This document shows positions 18,341 through 27,023 of a stretch of DNA of 64,000 nt, in pieces (position 1 is the stretch's first letter; the number at the start of each line of letters is the position of its first letter). The notes under the pieces are model-generated. The model did no database searches, had not been told where the DNA came from, and saw only the letters and a program-made list of their open reading frames with translations. The translations under genes were made by a program, and so were the position numbers. The stretch is from Glaesserella sp041814905. GTDB taxonomy: Bacteria; Pseudomonadota; Gammaproteobacteria; Enterobacterales; Pasteurellaceae. The stretch spans positions 1 to 64,000 of the forward strand of contig NZ_JBGXYA010000080.1 of the NCBI RefSeq assembly GCF_041814905.1, in the 5' to 3' direction.

Positions 18341-18790
18341 TTAACCCACCATACTAGATATGGTTCGGTAGAAATTAAAGGCATAGTTCATGCCGTAGGT
18401 CATCACCATCATCACAGCGACGATGTTAATGACGAAAAAGAACATCACCACTTTAGCATTACCTTCTTGCCAAAATAACTTCACCGTTTGCCAAAAACTC
18501 AGCGGTGTGTTGACTTCTATATTCTGCAATTCTTGTAAAGCTTTTAATGCTTTCTTAGCAAATGAGGCGATATTAACCGCCATAGTGCTGATTGCAATAA
18601 AGAGTGATCCTAAAGAAAACAACACCATGCCTACTTTTTCAAGGCTCCAATTTGGATTCTCTAATTCAGGCAATCCAAAAAACGCCAAAGAAAGAAAAAG
18701 TACCGTTGGAGTAAGATTCCTTAAAAATCCTAAATAATCGTCACCTAATTTAAAAATAAAGGCAGTAATCGTAATTCTTTGTTTATTCAT
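18341..18790 (-). CDS. Unrecognised membrane protein inserted between murE and murF
   Basis: I do not recognise this 149-residue protein. The ATG at 18790 lies just after the murE stop (TAG, 18796-18798), with AGGA four bases upstream. A longer start at 18820 would overlap the murE end. The sequence has three strongly hydrophobic stretches, at about residues 25-41, 52-76 and 112-135. They are joined by a polar helix-like segment (78-110) rich in Lys, Gln and Asn. There is no signal peptide, Cys pair or catalytic motif. It is co-oriented, closely spaced and surely co-transcribed with the dcw genes. murE is normally followed directly by murF in this cluster in E. coli. A role in the envelope is only an inference from position. 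Confidence 0.8.
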   Translation of the reverse strand: MNKQRITITAFIFKLGDDYLGFLRNLTPTVLFLSLAFFGLPELENPNWSLEKVGMVLFSLGSLFIAISTMAVNIASFAKKALKALQELQNIEVNTPLSFWQTVKLFWQEGNAKVVMFFFVINIVAVMMVMTYGMNYAFNFYRTISSMVG

Positions 18791-18795
18791 CGATC

Positions 18796-20298
18796 CTAGC
18801 CAAGAAATTTTTTCGCCCATTCTTGATCCGAAAAGTGATATTTCTTCGTGCCAATAATTTGGTAATCTTCATGTCCTTTACCCGCAATTAAAATCACATC
18901 TTTTGGCTCGGCTTGGGCGATCGCTTGTTCAATAGCATATTGGCGAATATGCATAGACTGTACCGCTTTTGGTTTGCGGAAACCTTTCATAATATCGTTA
19001 AAAATCACATCAGGATCTTCGGTACGTGGGTTGTCATCGGTCACAATCACTCTGTCTGCTAACTGTTCGGCAATGCGAGCCATTAACGGGCGTTTACCGG
19101 AATCTCTGTCACCACCACAGCCGAAAACACACCATAAATTACCGTCACAATGTAAACGCGCTGCCTCCAACGCTTTTTCCAATGCATCCGGAGTATGTGC
19201 GTAATCAACAATCACCATCGGCATTTCGGCATCGGTTTCGCTGACCAAGCACTCCATACGCCCGCTCACACCGCTAAGCTGTGGTGCAGTTTCAATTAAT
19301 TTTGCCAAATCATAGCCTAAAGCCAATAAACCGCCGAGTGCAGTCAACAGATTGCTGACATTAAAAACGCCGATTAAACGGCTCTCCAATTTGCCTTTTC
19401 CCCAAGAAGAGTCAAAAGTAATGGTTGCGCCTTTTAAGGTAAATTCGACCGTTTGTGCCTGAACCCATCGCTGTTGTGATAATTTATTTTTAGGATCGAT
19501 GCTGATCGCCACCGCTTCCGGTAATTTCGCTAACCATTCACGTCCGATTTCATCATCGGCATTAATCACCTGCTGTTTGGAAGTCAGTTCACTGAACAGG
19601 CGAAATTTTGCCTGCGCGTACTCTTCCATGCTGTTGTGGTAATCAAGATGATCACGACTTAAATTGGTAAATAACGCTAAATCAAAATCTAATGCTTCGG
19701 CTCGATGCTGTACCAAGCCGTGGGAAGAAACTTCCATTGCACAAAAATCTGCGCCTTGTTCGACAAAACGGGCCAAATTATGCTGAATTTCAATAGCTGA
19801 ACCGGTAGTGTTTACCGCTTCTTGTACTTGTCCGTATAACCCGTTCCCGATAGTCCCCATTACCGCAGATTTCCCGCCGAGTAAATTATTCCATTGAGCG
19901 AAAAGTTGAGCCGTGGTAGTTTTACCGTTGGTGCCGGTAATGCCGACTAACGTCAGTTTCTTGGAAGGTTCGCCATAAAATGCACCGGCGACGGCAGAAA
20001 GAATTTGTGGAAGGTTTGGCACGGAAAGGACTTTACAAGCGGTACGATCCGCATTGAATTTTGCAAATTTCGGCTCTAATTCAACTGCTTGTTGAGGCGC
20101 ATTCGCCTCGGCTAACACTAATTTTGCCCCTTGTGCAATGGCTTTTTCAATAAATTGGCGACCATCAACCTGATGCCCTTTTAAGGCGACAAATAAGTCA
20201 CCTTGCTGAACTTGGCGGCTGTCTAAAGTCATATTATTTAAATCGGTCAGTTCAGTCCAAGTTGTCAGTTCCGGGAAAAAAGGAAGTAAACGGTTCAT
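18796..20298 (-). CDS. murE: UDP-MurNAc-L-Ala-D-Glu--2,6-diaminopimelate ligase
   Basis: MurE adds meso-diaminopimelate to UDP-MurNAc-dipeptide. The ATG at 20298 (MNRLLPFFPELTTW) follows AGAGG and gives 500 residues, the family size; an in-frame start at 20373 would add 25 residues without family similarity. Motifs are the ATP loop VGITGTNGKTTTAQL, the NLSRDHLDYH block and the C-terminal DNPRTEDP. The DNPR sequence is the known signature for diaminopimelate rather than lysine specificity. A degenerate uptake sequence inside the gene encodes FAKFNADRTAC. Confidence 0.96.
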   Translation of the reverse strand: MNRLLPFFPELTTWTELTDLNNMTLDSRQVQQGDLFVALKGHQVDGRQFIEKAIAQGAKLVLAEANAPQQAVELEPKFAKFNADRTACKVLSVPNLPQILSAVAGAFYGEPSKKLTLVGITGTNGKTTTAQLFAQWNNLLGGKSAVMGTIGNGLYGQVQEAVNTTGSAIEIQHNLARFVEQGADFCAMEVSSHGLVQHRAEALDFDLALFTNLSRDHLDYHNSMEEYAQAKFRLFSELTSKQQVINADDEIGREWLAKLPEAVAISIDPKNKLSQQRWVQAQTVEFTLKGATITFDSSWGKGKLESRLIGVFNVSNLLTALGGLLALGYDLAKLIETAPQLSGVSGRMECLVSETDAEMPMVIVDYAHTPDALEKALEAARLHCDGNLWCVFGCGGDRDSGKRPLMARIAEQLADRVIVTDDNPRTEDPDVIFNDIMKGFRKPKAVQSMHIRQYAIEQAIAQAEPKDVILIAGKGHEDYQIIGTKKYHFSDQEWAKKFLG

Positions 20299-20373
20299 TA
20301 TTGCCTCTGTTATCTTATATTGATGCAACGATGTTGGTTGCACCGAATTTTCTGCTGTTTTAAAAACGCTCAA

Positions 20374-20394
20374 GGCACGAGCAATGCTCGCGCC
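20374..20394 (-). other. GC-rich hairpin between ftsI and murE
   Basis: GGCACGAGC (20374-20382) pairs with GCTCGCGCC (20386-20394) across a three-base loop: nine pairs with one G-T pair on the minus-strand transcript. It is followed on that strand by TTGAGCG and then a TTTTT run. This weak attenuator-like element sits in the 108-bp gap between the ftsI stop and the murE start. Function is uncertain. Confidence 0.5.
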
Positions 20395-20406
20395 GAGATA
20401 TTTGTA

Positions 20407-22464
20407 CTAGTTTGTTTGATGTCCCCGAATTTCCCTTACGGCACTTTTCATATCCTCCGTCAGGTTATCGGGTTTTATATTACGTGCCTTAAGTGTATAG
20501 CCCATAATGCTTGAAAATAACGGTGCGGAAATTGCTCCACCATAATAGGCACCAGCTTTCGGTTCATTAATCAGTACGACTAAAGCAAAACGCGGATCGC
20601 TCGCCGGCGCAATACCTGCAGTGTAAGCGATATATTTTTCAACATATCTGCCTTTTTCCAATTTACGCGCCGTACCGGTTTTGATTGCTACACGGAAACC
20701 GTCTACCGCCGCTCGCGCACCACCCTCACCTTTATGGGCGACACTTTCCATCATATGAACCACTTCACGGGTAATTTTTTCAGGAAGTACACGCTCACCA
20801 ATCACCGGAGGATCGACTTTAGTAATCGAAAGTGGACGATAAATCCCAAAGCTTCCTAATGTTGCATAAGCTCTTGCTAACTGTAACGGTGTGACATTCA
20901 AACCGTAACCGTATGCCATAGTGGCTCGCTCAATTTCCGCCCAACGTTTGCGGTCACCGTTTGAACCGCGTTGCTCACCTAGCCCTAATCCAGTATCTTT
21001 ACCAAAACCGACTTTAGAATAGGTATCCACTAATGCAGTTGAAGGCATACGCAAAGCTAAACGGCTCACACCAATGTTACTCGATTTTTGCAAAATACCG
21101 GTCAAACTTAAACTTTCACGCGGTGCAACGTCTTTGATCGTATGCCCGTTTACCACAAACGGACGAGTGTTGATTACTTCACTCAGATAAGTGACTTTAT
21201 TTTGTAAAGCCGTTAATACTACCAATGGTTTAACCGTCGAACCCGGTTCAAAGGTATCGGTAATTGCTCGGTTACGCGCTAATTCCGATTTGAATTCACT
21301 TCGATTATTCGGATTGAACGACGGTGCGTTTGCCATTGCCAACACTTCGCCGGTTTGAATGTCAACCAAAACCGCCGTACCTGACTCTGCTTTATTTTCA
21401 ATTACGGCTTTTTTGATTTCACGATAAACCATTGATTGCAGTTCTTCGTCAATGCTTAGTATTACATCTTGCGCATCATATTTTTTCTCATCACGCACAT
21501 TTTCAATCACATTACCGCGTGCATCCTTACGGATAATTTTTTTACCGTCTTTACCAATCAATAATGAATTAAAACTACGTTCTAAACCTTCACTACCGTT
21601 TTTATCGTCTTTATCGGTGAAGCCGACTAATTGCGAGACTTCCTCTGCCAACGGATAAAATCGACGAGATTCAATTTTTAACACTAATCCATTAATTTTT
21701 AAGGCTTTTGCATAATCCGCCATCGTTTCTGATTCATGACGTGAAATATAAAAAAAGCGATCATCTGAAGCCTCATATAATTTGTCCATTAAGGCGTTAT
21801 ATTTCATCCCCAAACCTTTAGCGAGTTCTTGCATTTTCTCACGATCAAGGGATGCGGCTGAGTTTTCAGCATAGATGAAAGCAGAGTCCGGATTATTACG
21901 TACTTTCGCAATTAATTCGTTATAATCCAAGCCTGTAGAACGGGCAAGTAAGGTCCAATAACCTTCATTTTTTGTATTCAAAATAACCCGCGGATCATAC
22001 TTTTTCTCTTTCTTTTTGCTATCGGTTTTACTTTTAATAAAATTATTTACACTTGCTTCTATTTTTCCTGCAGACACGCCCATTTCCATCGCCAATTTAC
22101 GCCATTGATCTTTGTTGCGTCGCAACTTAGTATCAAAATATTCTTTCGGATCAATGGTAATTGAATACATCGGCACGCTGATAGATAATACCCGACCGTT
22201 ACGATCTAAAATCTTGCCCCGTGTAAAAGGAAGCTCTGTCGTGCGAAGAGAACGGTCATTTGCCTCAGAAATTAAACGTGCTGAATCCGTCACTTGTAGA
22301 AAGAAGCTTTGAGCGATCAATGCAACAACCATTACGGCAATAAAGACATAAACCATCCAAAAACGCGAAGGTAAGAAACTCGGCTCGCTTTTAATACTTG
22401 CCGCTTTTTGTGATTCTAACGCCGATACCTCTTTTTTTGGCTTAAACTTAACTGACTTTCTCAT
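20407..22464 (-). CDS. ftsI: Peptidoglycan D,D-transpeptidase FtsI (PBP3), enlarged pedestal
   Basis: FtsI is the septal transpeptidase. It has a basic cytoplasmic N-terminus, one membrane helix at about 35-56, the RGKILDRNG motif at 82-90, and a transpeptidase domain with Ser409 in STVK, SSN at 461-463 and KTGTA at 595-599. The 685 residues exceed E. coli (588) and H. influenzae (610). The extra length lies between about 140 and 210, where a unit present once in E. coli (WKALAN...RFIYLAR) appears three times: about 120-145, 169-203 and 210-245. A lysine-rich stretch at 146-156 separates the first two. The catalytic domain is intact, so this is an elaborated, functional enzyme. Confidence 0.97.
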   Translation of the reverse strand: MRKSVKFKPKKEVSALESQKAASIKSEPSFLPSRFWMVYVFIAVMVVALIAQSFFLQVTDSARLISEANDRSLRTTELPFTRGKILDRNGRVLSISVPMYSITIDPKEYFDTKLRRNKDQWRKLAMEMGVSAGKIEASVNNFIKSKTDSKKKEKKYDPRVILNTKNEGYWTLLARSTGLDYNELIAKVRNNPDSAFIYAENSAASLDREKMQELAKGLGMKYNALMDKLYEASDDRFFYISRHESETMADYAKALKINGLVLKIESRRFYPLAEEVSQLVGFTDKDDKNGSEGLERSFNSLLIGKDGKKIIRKDARGNVIENVRDEKKYDAQDVILSIDEELQSMVYREIKKAVIENKAESGTAVLVDIQTGEVLAMANAPSFNPNNRSEFKSELARNRAITDTFEPGSTVKPLVVLTALQNKVTYLSEVINTRPFVVNGHTIKDVAPRESLSLTGILQKSSNIGVSRLALRMPSTALVDTYSKVGFGKDTGLGLGEQRGSNGDRKRWAEIERATMAYGYGLNVTPLQLARAYATLGSFGIYRPLSITKVDPPVIGERVLPEKITREVVHMMESVAHKGEGGARAAVDGFRVAIKTGTARKLEKGRYVEKYIAYTAGIAPASDPRFALVVLINEPKAGAYYGGAISAPLFSSIMGYTLKARNIKPDNLTEDMKSAVREIRGHQTN

Positions 22465-22466
22465 TG

Positions 22467-22778
22467 TTACTCTACTAAGATAATTTCTTGTGATTTTTGA
22501 ACAGGCTGTAAACCGAATTTTTCAGCGACCGCTTCAATTCGGGATTTTTGGCTTCTGGAATTTTCTTCTAGTTGTAAATGTATATATTGGCTTTCCAATT
22601 TTTGATGTATTTGAGCTAACTTTCCTTGCTCTGCCGTTAATAAACGGGTGTGATGAGTGAGCCAAATTGTTGCAATTGCACTTACAATCACCCCCACCAA
22701 TAAAATTAGAGCAACTTTATTGTGGCTGGTTAAATCGTCTAAGATAATTTGACGTAACGGATAGCGTTCATTTGACAT
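22467..22778 (-). CDS. ftsL: Cell division protein FtsL
   Basis: FtsL is a small bitopic divisome protein that forms a coiled coil with FtsB and links to FtsQ and FtsWI. The 103 residues comprise a short cytoplasmic N-terminus, a membrane helix at about 21-40 (VALILLVGVIVSAIATIWLT) and a periplasmic heptad-like helix (about 44-85). It overlaps the rsmH stop and ends 2 bp before ftsI, the standard dcw location. Identification rests largely on topology and position, as FtsL diverges quickly. Confidence 0.92.
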   Translation of the reverse strand: MSNERYPLRQIILDDLTSHNKVALILLVGVIVSAIATIWLTHHTRLLTAEQGKLAQIHQKLESQYIHLQLEENSRSQKSRIEAVAEKFGLQPVQKSQEIILVE

Positions 22779-23716
22779 TATCTTTTCTCCGCAACTCTAA
22801 GCACGGCACTACGTGAGCGAGGGTTCGCATCAATTTCCGCATCACTTGGCATAATTGCTTTACCAATTGTTTTCAAAGGAATATTTTTATTTAATTCACT
22901 TTCTAAAATCGGTAATCCTTTCGGCACACTTTCCCCTTTACTCTGTTTTCGCATAAATTGTTTTACCATTCGATCTTCGAGAGAATGGAAACTGATAATG
23001 GATAAACGCCCTTCCGGCGCCAACACCTTTACTGCCGATTGCAAGATTTTTTCAAGTTCATCTAATTCGCTATTAATAAAAATACGGATTGCTTGAAAAG
23101 AACGCGTTGCCGGATGTTTATGTTTATCCTTAAACGGCACGGCGTCGGCAATAATTTGCGCGAGTTGTAATGTGCTTGAAATCTTCTCATTTGCAAATTT
23201 ATTGAAAGAAACGACCGCTTGTGCGATACGTTTTGCAAAACGTTCCTCTCCAAACTCTTTTAATACCCAAGCGAGATCTTCAACACTCACTTGCGCCAAC
23301 CATTCCATTGCGGATAAGCCTTTGGTAGTATCCATTCTCATATCCAACGGACCGTCTCGCATAAAGCTAAAGCCGCGTTCCGCTTCGTCAAGCTGTGGAG
23401 ATGAAACACCTAAATCCAATAAAATACCGTCAACTTTACCGATCAGCTGTTGCTCTTCACAGATTTGCGGAATCTCTGAAAATGTGGTGTGAATGATCTG
23501 AAAACGAGGATCGTCAATAGTTTGTGCTTCTGCGATCGCTCTCGGATCACGATCGATTGCGATTAAGCGACCTTTTTCTCCCAATTTACTCAGAATCAGA
23601 CGAGAATGTCCTCCTCGTCCAAAAGTACCGTCAATATAGATACCGTTTGGCTGAATATTTAATCCATCAACGGCTTCATGTAATAATACCGTGATGTGTT
23701 TTTGGGTATCGCTCAT
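22778..23716 (-). CDS. rsmH: 16S rRNA (cytosine(1402)-N4)-methyltransferase
   Basis: RsmH (MraW) methylates N4 of C1402 in 16S rRNA using S-adenosylmethionine. The ATG at 23716 (MSDTQKHITVLLHEAV) matches the family N-terminus; a TTG codon at 23731 would add five residues. The 312-residue protein shows the SAM-binding YIDGTFGRGGHSRLIL motif near the N-terminus, DGILLDLGVSSPQLDE, and the C-terminal LSIISFHSLEDRMVK. A full uptake sequence at 23190-23222 encodes QAVVSFNKFAN within the protein. Confidence 0.96.
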   Translation of the reverse strand: MSDTQKHITVLLHEAVDGLNIQPNGIYIDGTFGRGGHSRLILSKLGEKGRLIAIDRDPRAIAEAQTIDDPRFQIIHTTFSEIPQICEEQQLIGKVDGILLDLGVSSPQLDEAERGFSFMRDGPLDMRMDTTKGLSAMEWLAQVSVEDLAWVLKEFGEERFAKRIAQAVVSFNKFANEKISSTLQLAQIIADAVPFKDKHKHPATRSFQAIRIFINSELDELEKILQSAVKVLAPEGRLSIISFHSLEDRMVKQFMRKQSKGESVPKGLPILESELNKNIPLKTIGKAIMPSDAEIDANPRSRSAVLRVAEKR

Positions 23717-23750
23717 CTTATTATTTTCCAATCTCTACGTTTTCTAATGA

Positions 23751-24209
23751 CTACAAAGAGAGATTTTTTAACGCATCACAATTCAGCATTTCCGCCGAAC
23801 TGCCTAAAGCAAGATCTTCGGCAATTTGTGATTGCCATTGTTTGTCTTGCCAAATTTCAAATTTATTTAACTGCCCGACCAACATAATGTGTTGTTCTAA
23901 TTCTGCATGTTGACGTAGCGCCGGACTTAATAAAATACGTCCTGCCGAATCCATTTCACATTCCGTAGCAAAACCTTGCATCACTCGCTGAATTCGACGC
24001 TGCATCGGATCAAAGTTAGAAAGCGCTAAAAGTTTTTGCTCAACAATTTCCCATTCATGTAACGGATAAAGCAGTAGACAAGGTTGGCGAATATCCACCG
24101 TACAAATCAATGCACCTTGATGTTTTTCAAGCAATTCTGCACGGTAACGCGTTGGAATTGCCAAGCGCCCTTTGCTATCCAAATTGATTGAAGCTGCTCC
24201 ACGAAACAT
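23751..24209 (-). CDS. mraZ: Transcriptional regulator MraZ
   Basis: MraZ is an AbrB-like (SpoVT fold) DNA-binding protein that forms rings and represses its own dcw promoter. The 152-residue sequence has two tandem MraZ domains. The first carries SINLDSKGRLAIPTRYR (about 6-22), the second ECEMDSAGRILLSPALRQ (about 80-97). Both contain the typical D-x-x-GR core. It is the first dcw gene, preceded by an AAGGTA ribosome-binding site and by three AAAGTGG-type boxes at 24275-24301. Confidence 0.96.
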   Translation of the reverse strand: MFRGAASINLDSKGRLAIPTRYRAELLEKHQGALICTVDIRQPCLLLYPLHEWEIVEQKLLALSNFDPMQRRIQRVMQGFATECEMDSAGRILLSPALRQHAELEQHIMLVGQLNKFEIWQDKQWQSQIAEDLALGSSAEMLNCDALKNLSL

Positions 24210-24274
24210 GACTGCCGTACCTTAAAATCGATCCTTTAACGTTAATATTGATGTTAAGAAATGAAAAAAGTTCT

Positions 24275-24301
24275 CCACAAAACACCACTTTTTACCACTT
24301 T
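24275..24301 (-). promoter_or_regulatory. Triple MraZ-binding box upstream of the dcw cluster
   Basis: Read on the minus strand there are three boxes, AAAGTGG (24295-24301), AAAGTGG (24285-24291) and TTTGTGG (24275-24281), spaced exactly 10 bp apart. This fits the published MraZ sites: AAAGTG[G/T]-N3 tandem repeats in Mollicutes, and GTGGG-type repeats with a 5-bp spacer in E. coli. The boxes end about 65 bp before the mraZ ATG, a position compatible with promoter overlap. The exact -35 and -10 elements are not clear to me. Confidence 0.75.
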
Positions 24302-24309
24302 TTTGGAAT

Positions 24310-24494
24310 TCTATCGATTTAACATTAGAGGAGCAAGCTGTTTTCAAAAATAAACGAGATAAATCTTAAAAACGGCGTCGAATGAAATGGTTAAAAAGTG
24401 AAAAAAGAAAAAATAAATAGATGAGGCAATTAATGATTATTTTTTATTCAACATAAAAATGACGGTAATTTATACACTGTACTATGCCTATAAA
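24310..24494. other. AT-rich gap between the MraZ boxes and the fadR terminator
   Basis: The 367 bp between mraZ and fadR hold the MraZ boxes and the fadR terminator. The remaining stretch is AT-rich with no open reading frame, repeat or further regulatory element that I can support. Confidence 0.5.
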
Positions 24495-24524
24495 AAAACC
24501 TCCTGATACAATATAGGAGGTTTT
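24495..24524 (-). terminator. Rho-independent terminator of fadR
   Basis: AAAACCTCCT (24495-24504) is perfectly complementary to AGGAGGTTTT (24515-24524). On the minus strand the stem is followed by a T run (GGTTTTTTTATAGG). It ends fadR transcription before the dcw promoter region. Confidence 0.85.
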
Positions 24525-24576
24525 AATAATATATAAATTTAATTAATCACTACTATATTCAGTAGGTTAGATAAAT

Positions 24577-25299
24577 TTAACCGCCAAAATTTGCCGGTAA
24601 ATTCTTTAACATATCAGTCCAAATTGACGTACTCATTTGGCGATTAAGCGCCATACAATTTGCAGCTCTAACCGGATCATTACTTTCACAAGCGGCTTTG
24701 AGCTCCTGATAAAAAGCAAAGATTAATTGACGCGATCTCGGTTCAGCAAAAAATAGTGTGGCTATTTGCAGATAAAGATCTTTAAAACTGTTTAAGATCA
24801 ATCCGTAAACCGGTTTATTCGCAATAAAGGTAAAACTGCGATAAAGCGCATAATCAAATTCAGCATAATCTTGGGCAGAGTCTTGTAAAGTATCGAGAGG
24901 TTTGAAAAGTTCAAGGGAAGATTTGGAATCAAGGCGAATCGCTTCCGGAATATAATATTCCCCCATCCTTGTACGCAGTGAAACGACGTTTGCAATAATC
25001 ATCGGTACAACGGAAGCATCTAATTTTATCAAAGTACTAATAATATTAGGTCCGGCTGTTTCCCATACATTATTCACCCTGGTAGGTTTACCGTGTTGAA
25101 TATTCAACCATCCATCCCGAGCCAACCTTTGCAAGACTTCGCGTAATGTTGTTCGAGTGACGCCGATAATATCGGCCAATTCCCGTTCGGCTGGTAAATC
25201 TGAACCTGCTGGAAAATGATTATTCCAAATACTTTTTACTATATATTCTTCAGCAAGAGCCGCTGGGCTTTGTGCTTTTAAAATGTCAGACTTATCCAT
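24577..25299 (-). CDS. fadR: Fatty acid metabolism regulator FadR
   Basis: FadR is a GntR-family acyl-CoA-responsive regulator that represses fatty acid degradation and activates unsaturated fatty acid synthesis. The 240-residue protein has an N-terminal winged-helix domain (about 1-75) with AERELADIIGVTRTTLREVLQRLARDGW-type content, split here as AERELADIIGVTRTTLRE and VLQRLARDGWLNIQHGKPT. A helical ligand-binding domain follows. The length matches E. coli FadR (239). It is divergent from nhaB, the same neighbourhood as in E. coli. A degenerate uptake core (ACAAGCGGCT) lies within the gene. Confidence 0.95.
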   Translation of the reverse strand: MDKSDILKAQSPAALAEEYIVKSIWNNHFPAGSDLPAERELADIIGVTRTTLREVLQRLARDGWLNIQHGKPTRVNNVWETAGPNIISTLIKLDASVVPMIIANVVSLRTRMGEYYIPEAIRLDSKSSLELFKPLDTLQDSAQDYAEFDYALYRSFTFIANKPVYGLILNSFKDLYLQIATLFFAEPRSRQLIFAFYQELKAACESNDPVRAANCMALNRQMSTSIWTDMLKNLPANFGG

Positions 25300-25466
25300 A
25301 GTGAGATCCTGATAAAGAGTTGGAGAAGAACTCCATAATAATCATCAAAAGTGTGATTTAGTTATCAAAAATGAAAATGTTATACTGCTAAGATAACTTT
25401 CTGTATTATCCTTTAAACCAAACTATATTACAATCCGCATATCTTTATCTTAGCTAAAAATATACT

Positions 25467-27008
25467 ATGACTAACGCTGATGCTTTTTTTAAGAATTTTT
25501 TAGGTAAAACGCCAGAATGGTACAAAATTTGTATTATCGGTTTTCTGATCATTAATCCCCTACTTTATTTTTTTATCAGCCCTTTTGTCGCAGGGTGGGC
25601 ATTAGTTGCCGAATTTATATTCACTCTTGCAATGGCATTAAAATGCTATCCTTTGCAACCGGGCGGATTACTTGCCATTGAAGCCGTCATTATCGGCATG
25701 ACAAGTGCGGAGCACATAAAAAAAGAAATTATGGCAAATTTTGAAGTCGTCTTACTTTTAATGTTTATGGTTGCCGGTATCTATTTCATGAAGCAACTTT
25801 TGCTTTATGTCTTCACAAAATTAATCATCTCCATCCATTCCAAAAAAGCCTTATCTTTAGCATTCTGTTTAAGCGCGGCTTTCCTTTCTGCTTTCTTAGA
25901 CGCATTAACCGTTATTGCAGTAATAATCAGTGTGGGGATCGGCTTTTACGGTGTGTATCATAAAGTGGCTTCCGGTAACAGTTTCGAAGATTCTACCGAT
26001 ATTACCAATGATGATAAAATCATCACTAATAAACAAATTTTGGAACAATTCCGCGGTTTTCTACGCAGTTTGCTGATGCATGCAGGTGTCGGCAGTGCGC
26101 TAGGCGGCGTAATGACTATGGTCGGCGAACCACAAAATTTAATTATTGCCGCTCAAGCGGATTGGGGCTTCAAAGAATTCTTCTTAAGAGTTTCACCGGT
26201 CAGTTTTCTTGTGTTGATTTGCGGCGTGGCTACTTGCTATTTGGTTGAAAAATACAAATTATTCGGTTACGGCGACAGATTACCGCGTAAAGTGTGGATT
26301 GTTCTTGCTCAGTATAATATCCAAAAAGAACGTAAAATGACGAAACAAGATCGCTTAAAACTGGTCGTTCAAGCGGTTGCCGGCGTTTGGTTAATTATTG
26401 GTCTTGCTTTGCATTTGGCCGAAGTCGGCTTAATCGGTTTAACCATTATTATTATTTGTACCGCATTCTGTGGTATCACAGACGAACATGCATTAGGCAA
26501 ATCCTTTCAGGACTCATTACCGTTCACTGCATTATTAGTGGTATTCTTTTCCATAGTTGCGGTAATTGTAGATTTAAAATTATTCGATCCTATCATTCAG
26601 TTCGTGCTTTCCGCCGAGCAAGATTCACAATTAGCGCTGTTCTACGTTTTCAACGGATTACTCTCAACCATCTCCGATAATGTTTTTGTCGGAACCGTCT
26701 ACATTAATGAAGCAAAAAATACGTTTGCTTCCGGAGCCATTAACCGTGAACAATTTGATTTAATTGCTGTCGCAATTAACACGGGAACAAATCTTCCTTC
26801 CGTTGCAACACCAAACGGACAAGCTGCATTTTTATTCCTTTTAACATCATCGCTTGCTCCATTAGTAAAATTATCGTACGGTAGAATGGTCTATATGGCA
26901 TTACCTTATACGATTGTACTCTCTGTGGTCGGCTTCTTATGCGTAGAATTTGTACTGCCGCCATTAACTGCATTAATGAATAACTGGGGTTGGATATTGA
27001 CCCGCTAG
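25467..27008 (+). CDS. nhaB: Na+/H+ antiporter NhaB
   Basis: NhaB exports Na+ in exchange for protons at the inner membrane. The 513-residue protein has about twelve hydrophobic segments and is nearly the same length as E. coli NhaB (513). Conserved stretches include SAFLDALTVIAVIISVGIGF, the long hydrophilic loop with DDKIITNKQILEQFRGFL, GGVMTMVGEPQNLIIA and NLPSVATPNGQAAFLFLL. It is divergent from fadR and 15 bp upstream of dsbB, an arrangement also found in enterobacteria. A TATACT at 25381-25386 could be its -10 element, but I see no good -35. Confidence 0.96.
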   Translation: MTNADAFFKNFLGKTPEWYKICIIGFLIINPLLYFFISPFVAGWALVAEFIFTLAMALKCYPLQPGGLLAIEAVIIGMTSAEHIKKEIMANFEVVLLLMFMVAGIYFMKQLLLYVFTKLIISIHSKKALSLAFCLSAAFLSAFLDALTVIAVIISVGIGFYGVYHKVASGNSFEDSTDITNDDKIITNKQILEQFRGFLRSLLMHAGVGSALGGVMTMVGEPQNLIIAAQADWGFKEFFLRVSPVSFLVLICGVATCYLVEKYKLFGYGDRLPRKVWIVLAQYNIQKERKMTKQDRLKLVVQAVAGVWLIIGLALHLAEVGLIGLTIIIICTAFCGITDEHALGKSFQDSLPFTALLVVFFSIVAVIVDLKLFDPIIQFVLSAEQDSQLALFYVFNGLLSTISDNVFVGTVYINEAKNTFASGAINREQFDLIAVAINTGTNLPSVATPNGQAAFLFLLTSSLAPLVKLSYGRMVYMALPYTIVLSVVGFLCVEFVLPPLTALMNNWGWILTR

Positions 27009-27023
27009 TATTTAAGGATTCTT

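Noticed and set aside
18423..18737. 104-codon frame opposite the unknown dcw membrane gene
   Set aside because: It is antisense to a better-supported gene that has tight operon spacing, and shows no ribosome-binding site or protein features.
20299..20373. N-terminal extension of murE
   Set aside because: The 25 extra residues do not match MurE, and the ATG at 20298 has its own AGAGG site and the family N-terminus.
25351..25369. TGTGA-N6-TATCA between fadR and nhaB as a CRP site
   Set aside because: The right half-site does not match TCACA; a single half-site is expected by chance in AT-rich DNA.
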